From Streptococcus orisasini (GTDB lineage: Bacteria; Bacillota; Bacilli; Lactobacillales; Streptococcaceae), in assembly GCF_001431045.1 (NCBI RefSeq), contig NZ_BCLE01000043.1, forward strand, positions 1 through 56,470: a DNA stretch of 56,470 nucleotides, read 5' to 3'. The notes below the pieces were generated by a model that saw only the letters and a list, made by a program, of their open reading frames with translations, did not search any database and was not told where the DNA came from. The translations under genes and the position numbers were made by a program. Every line of letters starts with the position of its first letter. The stretch's first letter is position 1. Positions 48,083-56,273 of the stretch are shown here, piece after piece.

Positions 48083-48991
48083 TTACCAAGTAATGATGTT
48101 CCCGTTTTTTGTTATTTTTAAGGCGTTGCGGACATCCATCAATGACCGGGTATTAGCTGCCTCATCTCTGAACATCAAATTCACATAAATGATATCTAAG
48201 ATTGTTAAATATAGTATTCGAGATGTCAGAGACTCAGCACGAAATAAAGAATCCTGAGAATTAACGATAACACATTCATCTGACAGTTTTACTAATTCGG
48301 ATTTTGGATTGCCGGTCAAAGAAATAATTTTTCCATTTTTTGAGTGTACAGTGCGGGCCAGTTCAATAGTTTGGATAGACTCTCCCGAATGTGAAAACAA
48401 AAAGACGCAGTCCTTTTCGTTTAGCTTAGAAGCTTGACTCAACTGCATATGGTAATCAAATATGTAGCTGCAGTTGTATTTCGTTCTTAAGAATTTATGA
48501 TAGCTGTCCCATGCGAGGATAGATGAGCCTCCAATTCCCATGAAATAAATAGTTCTTGATTTTTCAATAATATTAATAATCTGATCGATAGGAATCTGGG
48601 GAATTGTTTCGATGATGGAATAAAGCGATTGAATATTAGAATAAATGACTTTCTCTGCAATTTCTGAACTGGAATCTGAGTCAGAAATATCATTGATACT
48701 TGTTAAAATATTAGTCGGCCCGTCGTCGGGATTTTCCTTTTTTAGATTTGAAGCAACAGATAATTTAAAGTTTTGGAACCCTTTAAAGCCTATTTTTTTA
48801 ACAAAAGTAAAGATAGATGATTGTGAGACACCAATTTCTTCCGATAGGACAGCAATCGTTTTATTTATAATATCATCACCTAAGGAAAGAAAATATCTGG
48901 CGATTTGCTCATCTGTATTGCTGAATTCATACTTATGACGATTAATAATGGTGCTTAGGTATTGATTTTTCAAACGAGTATCCATCCTCAT
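48083..48991 (-). CDS. RpiR-family sugar-phosphate regulator
   Basis: A 302-residue RpiR/MurR-type regulator. The N-terminal HTH (about 5-85) contains TIAVLSEEIGVSQSSIFTFVKKIGFKGFQNFK. The SIS sugar-phosphate domain (about 120-260) has YFMGIGGSSILAWDSY and CVFLFSHSGESIQTIELA. It is divergent from the sugar-acid PTS operon and is expected to control it in response to a phosphorylated substrate. The frame opens at 49033, but the promoter at 49005-49033 puts transcription start near 48998, so ATG 48991 or ATG 48985 is the true start. Both have a very short leader. Confidence 0.88.
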   Translation of the reverse strand: MRMDTRLKNQYLSTIINRHKYEFSNTDEQIARYFLSLGDDIINKTIAVLSEEIGVSQSSIFTFVKKIGFKGFQNFKLSVASNLKKENPDDGPTNILTSINDISDSDSSSEIAEKVIYSNIQSLYSIIETIPQIPIDQIINIIEKSRTIYFMGIGGSSILAWDSYHKFLRTKYNCSYIFDYHMQLSQASKLNEKDCVFLFSHSGESIQTIELARTVHSKNGKIISLTGNPKSELVKLSDECVIVNSQDSLFRAESLTSRILYLTILDIIYVNLMFRDEAANTRSLMDVRNALKITKNGNIITW

Positions 48992-49004
48992 CTTTTTGAT
49001 AATA

Positions 49005-49033
49005 ATTATAAGATAAAAGAAGATAAAAATCAA
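49005..49033 (-). promoter_or_regulatory. rpiR promoter
   Basis: Minus-strand TTGATT (49033-49028), 17 bases, TATAAT (49010-49005). Confidence 0.7.
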
Positions 49034-49035
49034 AA

Positions 49036-49050
49036 GAAAAAATTTTTTTC
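49036..49050. promoter_or_regulatory. Palindrome between the divergent promoters, likely RpiR operator
   Basis: GAAAAAA-T-TTTTTTC is a perfect 15-bp palindrome lying between the two -35 boxes (49028-49033 and 49060-49065). One bound regulator there could govern both directions. Confidence 0.5.
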
Positions 49051-49059
49051 GAAATAATA

Positions 49060-49088
49060 TTTACAAAACAAAATTTTTATTATATACT
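49060..49088 (+). promoter_or_regulatory. Promoter of the sugar-acid PTS operon
   Basis: TTTACA (49060-49065), 17 bases, TATACT (49083-49088). Confidence 0.75.
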
Positions 49089-49118
49089 AAGCTTAGATTT
49101 AAGCAGAGGAGCGTGTTT

Positions 49119-50021
49119 ATGAAAACAATTGGAATTATCGGCCTAGGCAAAATGGGGTTTAATTTAGCTTTAAATGCTCAAGATCATGATTGGAATGTTA
49201 TAGGATTTGATGAGGATTCTAAGGTTCGAAAAAAAGCAGTAAGAGCAAGTGTTCAAACGGTAGATTCGCTTGGTGCTTTAATTGAATCATTGGAAACTAA
49301 GAAGATTATTCTTCTAAGTACACCTGCAGGAGAAATAACGAATCATTTGATTGACAAGCTAAAAGAGAACCTGCAGGCAGGAGATATTATTATTGATAGT
49401 GGTAATTCGAATTTTAAAGATAGCTTAAAAAATTATCAATCTCTTAAAGAAAAAGATATTGGCTTTATTGACTGCGGAACCTCTGGAGGCGTTTCCGGTG
49501 CCCGGCACGGAGCTTGTTTGATGATTGGCGGTGAGCAGGAGGTCTATGATGATATAGCGGATTTCTTTGAGGCTATTTCAATCAAAGGAGGCTGTCTGTT
49601 TGTTCCTGAACCGTCTGCAGGTCACTATCTGAAAATGGTTCACAACGGCATCGAATATGGAATGATGCAAGCAATTGGCGAAGGATTTTCGGTATTGGAA
49701 GCGTCTGGATTTAACTATGATTACGCAAAAGTGGCTAATGTTTGGGATCATGGCTCCGTTATCCGTTCTTGGCTGGTGGAAATTGCTGGAGAAGCGTTTA
49801 AGGATGACGCTAAATTAGAAAAGATTGAAGGTATTATTGAGGCTAATGGTGAAGCGCAATGGACTGTCGAAGAAGCCTTACAGCTAGAAGTGCCTGTTCC
49901 TGTCATTGCCAACTCTTTATTTGTCAGGAATTCAAGTAAGCTGACTGACAGTTTTTCAAATAAGGTGGTTGCTGCCTTGCGACATGGTTTTGGCGGTCAT
50001 GCTGTAAAATTAAAAGAATGA
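49119..50021 (+). CDS. 6-phosphogluconate dehydrogenase-like, short form
   Basis: A 300-residue decarboxylating 6-phosphogluconate dehydrogenase of the short (YqeC/GntZ-like) form. The NAD(P) loop GLGKMG is at residues 8-13. The substrate signature IIDSGNSNFKDS (about 91-102) and the catalytic K172 and N176 in GHYLKMVHNGIEYGMMQ are present. The short form often uses NAD. It would turn 6-phosphogluconate, or a related aldonate phosphate, into ribulose 5-phosphate. ATG 49119 with GAGGAG upstream is chosen over the GTG at 49113. It is the first gene of the operon. Confidence 0.88.
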   Translation: MKTIGIIGLGKMGFNLALNAQDHDWNVIGFDEDSKVRKKAVRASVQTVDSLGALIESLETKKIILLSTPAGEITNHLIDKLKENLQAGDIIIDSGNSNFKDSLKNYQSLKEKDIGFIDCGTSGGVSGARHGACLMIGGEQEVYDDIADFFEAISIKGGCLFVPEPSAGHYLKMVHNGIEYGMMQAIGEGFSVLEASGFNYDYAKVANVWDHGSVIRSWLVEIAGEAFKDDAKLEKIEGIIEANGEAQWTVEEALQLEVPVPVIANSLFVRNSSKLTDSFSNKVVAALRHGFGGHAVKLKE

Positions 50022-50030
50022 GGAGAAGAG

Positions 50031-51038
50031 ATGCTGAAACATAAGATTGCTATTGTCAATTCCAGTAGCTTTGGGAAAATTTTTCCGAAACATATGGACC
50101 GTTTAAAGGCGCTTGGTGAAGTTGATTATTTTAGATTTGAGCAGACGGTGCCTGGAAAAGAGTTGGCGGCAGCTTTGGACGGTTATGACATGATCATTGC
50201 CAGTGTAACACCGTTTTTCAGCCGGGAGTTTTTTGACTATAAGGACGATTTAAAACTTATTTCGCGTCATGGAATTGGCTATAATAACGTTGACCTGGCA
50301 GCGGCAAAGGCTCATGGAACAATTGTCGCTCTTGTTCCGGCTCTGGTAGAACGTGATGCTGTTGCGGGCAATAATATAACCAATTTATTAAACGTTATGC
50401 GTAAGACCAGTCAAGCGCAGCAAAGAGTAAAGGATGATAAGTGGGAAGAGCGAGCACAGTTTATCGGGCATACGCTTTATAACAAGGTAGTTGGTGTTAT
50501 TGGCCTTGGTAATACAGGAAGTTGCGTAGCTGAAACAGTGAGAAATGGTTTTCGCTGTCAAGTATTGGCTTACGATCCTTACCGTTCAAGGGCGGAGATT
50601 GAGCAATTTGGTGCTGAAAAAGTTGATTTTAATACAGTTTTAACGCAGTCAGATGTCTTGTGTTTGTGTGCCAACTTAACTGAAGAGAATTATCATTTCA
50701 TCGGTAAAGCTGAAGTTGCCAAAATGAAAAACAATGTTTACATTTCAAATTCTGCACGAGGAGCATTGGTTTCAGAAGAGGCAATTGTGGAAGGTTTAAG
50801 CTCCGGGAAAATTGCTGGTTTTGCCACTGACGTTCTTGAAGTTGAACCCGGACGTTCTGACCATCCTTATTTGGCGTTTGATAATGTTGTTGTTACACCG
50901 CATACTTCAGCCTACACAATGGAGTGTCTAGAAGCAATGGGAGAAAAATGCGTTGAAGACTGTGAAAATGTTTCTTTAAGAAAGTTACCTGTGCGCAGCG
51001 TTCAAGCGGAAAGCTCATGGATTAAAGGAGGGGGTTGA
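50031..51038 (+). CDS. D-2-hydroxyacid dehydrogenase family protein
   Basis: A 335-residue NAD(P)-dependent enzyme of the D-isomer 2-hydroxyacid dehydrogenase family. The nucleotide fold GVIGLGNTGSC is at about 152-162, with the catalytic Arg in NSARGALV (near 239), the acid EVEPG and the His in TPHTSAYT (near 285). Members reduce 2-keto acids such as hydroxypyruvate or 2-ketogluconate. In this operon a sugar-acid substrate, possibly a phosphorylated 2-ketoaldonate, is likely. It starts 9 bases after the previous stop, with GAGGAGAAG upstream. Confidence 0.85.
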   Translation: MLKHKIAIVNSSSFGKIFPKHMDRLKALGEVDYFRFEQTVPGKELAAALDGYDMIIASVTPFFSREFFDYKDDLKLISRHGIGYNNVDLAAAKAHGTIVALVPALVERDAVAGNNITNLLNVMRKTSQAQQRVKDDKWEERAQFIGHTLYNKVVGVIGLGNTGSCVAETVRNGFRCQVLAYDPYRSRAEIEQFGAEKVDFNTVLTQSDVLCLCANLTEENYHFIGKAEVAKMKNNVYISNSARGALVSEEAIVEGLSSGKIAGFATDVLEVEPGRSDHPYLAFDNVVVTPHTSAYTMECLEAMGEKCVEDCENVSLRKLPVRSVQAESSWIKGGG

Positions 51039-51039
51039 A

Positions 51040-52146
51040 ATGCTGAAAGATTTTAAGGTTAAAGTTGGGCCGCAGTATTACCGTTATGGCGAAAATGCCA
51101 TCATGGATGTCGAGAAACTGCTTAACTCTGCACAGGCTAAAAAAGTGCTGGTAGTCCATGGAACCATCTCTTGGGAAAAGGCAAAACCTTATCTGACGTT
51201 TTTAAATACTTCGGATTTTGAGTTTGAATTTCATCAATACACAGGTGAGTGTAGCTACTATGGTGCAGATTTGATTGTTGATAAGGTGAAGGGAGATAAA
51301 ATAGATTTTATTATAGGAGTTGGCGGCGGTAAGCTTGCTGACCTTGTAGGCTATGCTGGTAATATTGCGAATGTACCTTTCGGTCTCATACCGACGTTAG
51401 CCAGCAATTGTGCGCCATGGACCCCTTTGTCAGTAATGTATAAAGAGAGCGGAGAAGCTGAAGGGAAAACTGAGCATTTTCTGCAGCAGTCTCGTTTTTT
51501 ACTGGCTGATCCCAGATTAATTATTGATTCGCCTGTTAATTATTTTATTGCCGGAATAGCAGATACTTTAGCTAAATGGTATGAAAGTGATATGATAACC
51601 CAGCAAAGTTTTTTGCAGAATGAACCCTTTGTTGCGCTGGCTCGTTATACAGCTCTTATCGCCAAAGATATTCTTATGCGAGACGGAAGTAAGGCCATTG
51701 AAGACATGAAAAATGTTAATGTTACAGATGAATTTGTTCATTGCTCTGAAATTATTTTTGCCACAGCAGGTCTTGTTGGCGGGTTAGGCGATAAATATGC
51801 ACGCAACGCAGCTGCCCATGCTTTACATGATGGAATTGCTAAATATATTCCGAAAAGTCATTCTTATTTACATGGTGAAAAAGTTGCCTATGGCATATTT
51901 TACCAATTAGCGCTTGAAGATAAGTGGAATGTTATTGATGACTTGCTGCCTTATTACAATAAAATGAATTTGCCAACTTCCTTGACTAATATGGGAATTT
52001 TCCCTAAAAATGAAAGCGTTATCAACGATATAGTAGATTTCATGGATAGCAAAGAAAAAGTTCACTTGATTCCAGTGGATACCAGTAAAAAAAACCTCAA
52101 AGAAAAACTATTGAAGCTGGAAGACTATATTGCAAATAAAAAATAG
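51040..52146 (+). CDS. Iron-containing alcohol dehydrogenase, GldA-like
   Basis: A 368-residue group III-type polyol dehydrogenase of the glycerol dehydrogenase (GldA) branch, also similar in layout to hydroxycarboxylate dehydrogenases (HcxA/YbdH). The NAD-binding GVGGGKLADLVGYAG is at about 99-113. Metal ligands are the Asp in AGIADTLAKWYE and the His residues in HALHDGI and SYLHGEKVAYG. It starts 1 base after the preceding stop, so translation is coupled. It probably interconverts a keto and hydroxy group on the operon's substrate; glycerol itself is less likely in this context. Confidence 0.82.
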   Translation: MLKDFKVKVGPQYYRYGENAIMDVEKLLNSAQAKKVLVVHGTISWEKAKPYLTFLNTSDFEFEFHQYTGECSYYGADLIVDKVKGDKIDFIIGVGGGKLADLVGYAGNIANVPFGLIPTLASNCAPWTPLSVMYKESGEAEGKTEHFLQQSRFLLADPRLIIDSPVNYFIAGIADTLAKWYESDMITQQSFLQNEPFVALARYTALIAKDILMRDGSKAIEDMKNVNVTDEFVHCSEIIFATAGLVGGLGDKYARNAAAHALHDGIAKYIPKSHSYLHGEKVAYGIFYQLALEDKWNVIDDLLPYYNKMNLPTSLTNMGIFPKNESVINDIVDFMDSKEKVHLIPVDTSKKNLKEKLLKLEDYIANKK

Positions 52147-52157
52147 GAGGAAAAAAG

Positions 52158-52979
52158 ATGGAAACTTTAACAGCTGTTCAAAGTTTAGCCATAGGTTTAT
52201 GGGTTGCCGCTATTATGTCCAGATGGCTGGGTGGCGGTGCAACGTTAACTCTGCGGTTTTCACCTCTCATGACAGGACTGTTTTGCGGTTTTGTCATGGG
52301 GGATGTCTATCATGCCATGATTGTTACAGCAGCGCTGCAATTGATTTATATGGGTGTATTCTCACCGGGGGGCTCAATGCCTTCTGAACCAGCGGTTGCT
52401 GCTGCAATTGCTGTGCCAGTAGCGTTGTTGGGAAACTTAAAGCCTCAGGCGGCCATTGCAGTAGCAGTTCCTGTAGGCTTGCTAGGAAGTTATTTGTACC
52501 AATTTCGTTTCTTTCTGAATACGTTTCTTGGTAAATATACCGATCGTGCCGTTGAAAAGATGGATGAAAAAGCTATTAAACGTTCAATCATTTTATATCC
52601 AACTCTGGCATCATTTATCTTATTTGTTCCTTTGATTTTTGTCGCTTTATATTGGGGAACGCCGGTCATTGCTGATGTTATCGCTGCTCTAAAAGGAACC
52701 GTTATTTTACACGTTTTGGAAGTTGTAGGCGGCGGTTTGGCAGCTATCGGTATTGCGACAACTATCTATGTTATTGGACGTAGAGATTATCTGGTTTTCT
52801 TCTTTTTAGCTTATTTCGCCAGTGTTATTCTTAAGGATTCTAATGTAACTATGGTAACCTATGCGATATTGGGAACGATTGTGGCTGTGATTTTTGTAAT
52901 GGCTACTAAAACAAATACACAGGCCGCCGGTTCCTCGAAGTCATCAAGTAGTTTAGAAGATGACGATGATGATTTTTAA
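52158..52979 (+). CDS. PTS IIC component, mannose/sorbose family
   Basis: A 273-residue PTS IIC with about seven membrane segments. The family features FSPLMTGLFCGFVMGDV and LQLIYMGVFSPGGSMPSEPAVAAAIAVPVA are present. It forms the translocation channel with IID, encoded next. The C-terminus is unusual: a Ser/Lys-rich stretch followed by five Asp and Phe (SSSLEDDDDDF). AGGAGGAAAA lies upstream. The adjoining IIB and IIA complete a four-protein PTS. Confidence 0.92.
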   Translation: METLTAVQSLAIGLWVAAIMSRWLGGGATLTLRFSPLMTGLFCGFVMGDVYHAMIVTAALQLIYMGVFSPGGSMPSEPAVAAAIAVPVALLGNLKPQAAIAVAVPVGLLGSYLYQFRFFLNTFLGKYTDRAVEKMDEKAIKRSIILYPTLASFILFVPLIFVALYWGTPVIADVIAALKGTVILHVLEVVGGGLAAIGIATTIYVIGRRDYLVFFFLAYFASVILKDSNVTMVTYAILGTIVAVIFVMATKTNTQAAGSSKSSSSLEDDDDDF

Positions 52980-52995
52980 ATGAGAGGTAGAGAAA

Positions 52996-53859
52996 ATGAC
53001 TTCAACTATCAGTAAAACGACTACTGCTAATCAGCCTGAGGAAATTAGCCAAAAAGATGTTAATAAAGCTTATTTAAGATGGCATTTTGCAAATGAAATT
53101 CCTCATTCATTTGATCGCTATATAGCATCTTCTTTACTATATGCAATGATGCCGGTCTTGAATAAACTGTATAAAGATCCTGAAAAAAGAAGAGAAGCTT
53201 ATGAACGTCAACTGCTATTTTTTAACACACAGCTGACTTGGGGAGGCGGTATTATAACCGGTCTTATGGCTTCTATGGAACGGGAAAGGGCACGCCAAGA
53301 AAATGCACATGAAGAAATCACTATGAGTGATGATTTAATGTATAACACAAAGGCTGGTTTGATGGGAGCTTTAGCAGGGATTGGTGATGCTATTGATTCC
53401 GGAACCATACAGTATATTTTTATAGCCATTGCTGTACCATGGGCGCAGTCAGGTAATGCGTTGGGAGCCTTGTTCCCTTTTGTTTGCTTTGCTATTTATC
53501 AATTATCCGTTGGTTTATTTTTTGCCAAACAAGGCTTCTCTCTGGGACGCAATGCAACAAGTTTGATGCATAGCACTGGTGTGCAGAATGCCATTAATTT
53601 ATTGTCTATTTTAGGCTTATTTATGATGGGGGTTTTAGCAGGAAATTATGTGACAGTGACGTCTAGCTTGAAATTTAAGCTTTCAGGCAAAGAGTTTGTT
53701 ATTCAGGATTTACTGGATAAGATTGTTCCAGGATTATTGCCTTTGGCTGTAGTTATAGGAGTCTATTTATACTATGTTAAAAAAGGTCTGAAAGTTACAC
53801 AATCATTGCTGTGGCTGACGCTTATTTTAGCTCTTTTGGCTGCAATTGGAATCTTATAG
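52996..53859 (+). CDS. PTS IID component, mannose/sorbose family
   Basis: A 287-residue IID, unique to the mannose family. The first part is cytoplasmic with the conserved AYLRWHFANEIPHSFDRY, followed by MPVLNKLY. The glycine-rich GLMGALAGIGDAIDSGTIQYIFIAIA carries the family GxGD signature. Hydrophobic segments lie at about 150-290. It works with IIC. GAGAGGTAGAG is upstream. Confidence 0.93.
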   Translation: MTSTISKTTTANQPEEISQKDVNKAYLRWHFANEIPHSFDRYIASSLLYAMMPVLNKLYKDPEKRREAYERQLLFFNTQLTWGGGIITGLMASMERERARQENAHEEITMSDDLMYNTKAGLMGALAGIGDAIDSGTIQYIFIAIAVPWAQSGNALGALFPFVCFAIYQLSVGLFFAKQGFSLGRNATSLMHSTGVQNAINLLSILGLFMMGVLAGNYVTVTSSLKFKLSGKEFVIQDLLDKIVPGLLPLAVVIGVYLYYVKKGLKVTQSLLWLTLILALLAAIGIL

Positions 53860-53883
53860 TGCAAGGAAGAAAAGGAAAAAAAT

Positions 53884-54387
53884 ATGGGAAATGTTAATTT
53901 AGCGAGGGTTGATGAGCGTCTGATACATGGTCAGGTCATGATCACCTTATCCCAGCGCAATGGTGTGAATTCTATTTTTGTTGTTGACGATGTCGTTGCT
54001 CAAGATAAGTTTATGAAGGATTTGTACAAAAGTGCCGGCAACAGAACGGGACAGAAAACCATTGTCATGTCAGAAGAAAAAGCTAAATACTATTGGGATG
54101 AGTACCAATTTAAAGAATATAGCTGTATTTTAATTGCTAAAACTGTTAAAACAATTGTAGATTTAGTGAAATATGGCATTCCTGTTTCTGAACTTAATAT
54201 TGGTGGAATTGCTAAGAAAGGTGAGGATGACATTTTAGTGACAAAATCTGTTCATTTAAATAAGACAGATGCAGAACTGTTAAAAGATTTAAAAGAACAT
54301 CATGGTGTTAATGATATCTATTTTCAAGCAACACCGGCAGCGGCAAAAACATCGCTGGATGAAGTTTTGAAAAAATTTGAGCTCTAG
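53884..54387 (+). CDS. PTS IIB component, mannose/sorbose family
   Basis: A 167-residue IIB phosphocarrier. H15 in the family signature ARVDERLIHGQV takes phosphate from IIA and passes it to the sugar. The length is as expected. It is cytoplasmic. It follows IID by 24 bases and precedes IIA by 58 bases, a gap that contains the palindrome CTTGGTTTTAAACCAAG at 54405-54421. Confidence 0.94.
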   Translation: MGNVNLARVDERLIHGQVMITLSQRNGVNSIFVVDDVVAQDKFMKDLYKSAGNRTGQKTIVMSEEKAKYYWDEYQFKEYSCILIAKTVKTIVDLVKYGIPVSELNIGGIAKKGEDDILVTKSVHLNKTDAELLKDLKEHHGVNDIYFQATPAAAKTSLDEVLKKFEL

Positions 54388-54404
54388 TTGGATCAGTAAG
54401 GCTC

Positions 54405-54421
54405 CTTGGTTTTAAACCAAG
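54405..54421 (+). other. Palindrome in the IIB-IIA gap
   Basis: CTTGGTTT and AAACCAAG around one T; as RNA it makes a 6-bp hairpin. Possibly an RNA processing or stability element. Confidence 0.35.
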
Positions 54422-54445
54422 AATCAGATACAGGAGGTGAAACAA

Positions 54446-54886
54446 TTGGATATTATTATTGCCAGTCATGGTGAACTTTCAGCAGGCTTTAAGGATGCTT
54501 TGGCTGTTATTTTGGGAGACGTTTCAGATATACAAACAGAAAAACTATCAGCTGGGGAAAGTGTGGAAGCGTTTGGAGAGCGCTTATCTGCCAAAATTAA
54601 AGAATCAGATTTGACAAATGGAACGATTGTCTTTGTAGATTTGATCGGTGCTTCTCCTTACAACCAAGCAGTTCTTGCTATTAGACAGTTAAGCAGTGAG
54701 CAGGCTGAAAAGGTTTTTGTTGTTAGCAATGTCAATCTATCTATGATTTTAGAAGTTCTCAACCATAAAATTTTAGGTTCTGATATAGAAACAGCCGTTG
54801 AGAGTCTGGAACAGTTCATACCTTCAAGAGAAACTATCTGGCATATCAGTGATTCTTTAAAGGAAGATGAAGATGATGAGTTCTAA
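54446..54886 (+). CDS. PTS IIA component, mannose family
   Basis: A 146-residue IIA of the mannose family. H8 in IIIASHGELSAGF is the phosphorylated histidine, and VFVDLIGASPYNQAV is the family second signature. The start is chosen as TTG 54446. A GTG at 54437 opens the frame but sits inside the ribosome binding site AGGAGGTG, and the TTG has ideal spacing. Its 3' end overlaps the next gene by 14 bases (54873-54886), so translation is coupled. Confidence 0.9.
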   Translation: MDIIIASHGELSAGFKDALAVILGDVSDIQTEKLSAGESVEAFGERLSAKIKESDLTNGTIVFVDLIGASPYNQAVLAIRQLSSEQAEKVFVVSNVNLSMILEVLNHKILGSDIETAVESLEQFIPSRETIWHISDSLKEDEDDEF

Positions 54887-55544
54887 AATACAAGTTCAAG
54901 AGAAGTCATTAGTGATTTTTGATATGGATGGACTGTTTTTTGACTCTGAAAAAATCTATGCAGAAGGATGGAGAAAAGGATTTAAAACCTTTGATATCAG
55001 CGTTAGTGATGAGTTTATCTATTCGATGGCTGGTCAAAGTGCTCACGATAATAATCTCGCTATGGGTAAGTTTTTGGATGAGGCTACGCTGCAAGCTGTT
55101 AGGAAAATTCGAGAAGATTATTTTTATCAAAAATTGGCAGAAGATAAGGTTCCAACATCATATTTTGCAGTAGAAATGGGGAGCCTTTTAAAAAAAGACG
55201 GCTATCAAATTGCTCTTGCGTCTTCTTCAAATAATCAACGTGTTTATGAGCTTCTAAACTCAAAAGAGCTCTGCTGCTTTTTTAACTATGTCGTGACAGG
55301 AGATCAAGTTGAGTTTTTAAAACCGGCACCAGATGTATATAAGAAAGTTCTTAGTTTGGCTGGTAAATTTCCTGAAGATGCTCTTGCGTTTGAAGATTCC
55401 TTGACAGGTGCGAAAGCTGCCCAAAATGCAGGAGTTGATGTCTGTCTGGTTTCTAAGGAGTTGAGCCAAACGCTGCCTGATTCAGAAAAATATCAAGGAG
55501 TATTTCCAAATTTAAAAGCTGCTTATAAGAGTATTTTTAAATAG
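54873..55544 (+). CDS. HAD-family phosphatase, beta-phosphoglucomutase-like
   Basis: A 223-residue HAD hydrolase. Motif I is FDMDGLFFDSE (nucleophile at about D17), motif II the Ser in LASSSNNQRVY, motif III the Lys in KPAPDVYKK and motif IV FEDSLTGAKAAQNAG. ATG 54873 is preferred over 54867 because AAAGGA then lies 8 bases away. It may remove phosphate from a dead-end intermediate, or isomerise a sugar phosphate. It is only moderately similar to the HAD at 1741-2403, so not a recent duplicate. Confidence 0.85.
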   Translation: MMSSKIQVQEKSLVIFDMDGLFFDSEKIYAEGWRKGFKTFDISVSDEFIYSMAGQSAHDNNLAMGKFLDEATLQAVRKIREDYFYQKLAEDKVPTSYFAVEMGSLLKKDGYQIALASSSNNQRVYELLNSKELCCFFNYVVTGDQVEFLKPAPDVYKKVLSLAGKFPEDALAFEDSLTGAKAAQNAGVDVCLVSKELSQTLPDSEKYQGVFPNLKAAYKSIFK

Positions 55545-55561
55545 TACTAAGGGAGGCTGAT

Positions 55562-56182
55562 ATGATTACAGCACAGTTGTTAAATAACTATTTTTTCGCG
55601 GTCATCCGCGGGAAAAGTGAGAAAGATGCTATTGAAATTGCTAAATATTCAGTACGCGGAGGTATCAAAAATATTGAGATCACCTTTTCAACACCAAACG
55701 CAGATAAAGTTATTGAAGAATTAACAAATTATTACAAAAGAGATAAACAGGTTATCATTGGAGCGGGGACTGTCATGAATAGTGATCAAGCAGAACTGGC
55801 TGATAGGGCAGGAGCAAAATTTCTAGTCAGTCCGCACTGTTCGGAAGAAATAGCTGAGTATGCTCATAAGCACAATATTGAATATACACCGGGATGTGCT
55901 ACAGTAACAGAGATTGTAAAAGCAACAAAAATGGGGGCAACCATAATAAAATTATTTCCGAGTGAAACTGTAGGAAAGAACTTTATTAAAGCTGTACACG
56001 GCCCGCTTCCTGATATTAAACTCATGCCTTCTGGGGGCATAACAATCAACAATATCAGAGATTGGAAAGAAGCCGGTGCTTGTGCAGTCGGTATAGGGGG
56101 AACACTCACCAAAAAAGTTTCTGAGGAAGGCTACCAAAGCGTATCACAAATAGCCCGAGCTCTTGTTGAGGCAGTCAATTAA
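55562..56182 (+). CDS. eda: KDPG/KHG-type aldolase
   Basis: A 206-residue class I aldolase of the Eda family. The Schiff-base lysine is K130 in TIIKLFPS, and the proton-transfer glutamate is E39 in IEITFSTP. It splits 2-keto-3-deoxy-6-phosphogluconate into pyruvate and glyceraldehyde 3-phosphate. It is the last gene of the PTS operon, GGGAGG upstream, and no dehydratase (Edd) is encoded nearby. The substrate may be KDPG or a related keto-deoxy acid phosphate made by another route. DgaF-like aldolases are close relatives. Confidence 0.9.
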   Translation: MITAQLLNNYFFAVIRGKSEKDAIEIAKYSVRGGIKNIEITFSTPNADKVIEELTNYYKRDKQVIIGAGTVMNSDQAELADRAGAKFLVSPHCSEEIAEYAHKHNIEYTPGCATVTEIVKATKMGATIIKLFPSETVGKNFIKAVHGPLPDIKLMPSGGITINNIRDWKEAGACAVGIGGTLTKKVSEEGYQSVSQIARALVEAVN

Positions 56183-56240
56183 GCTTGTCCCTTAACTAGG
56201 TTCCCCACAATGCCTCGTTATCTATTAGAAAAAACAGAGA

Positions 56241-56273
56241 AAAGCATAGGCTGGTATTGTCTATGCTTTTTTT
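56241..56273 (+). terminator. Terminator of the sugar-acid PTS operon
   Basis: AAAGCATAG pairs with CTATGCTTT around an 11-base loop, then TTTTATAG. Confidence 0.85.
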
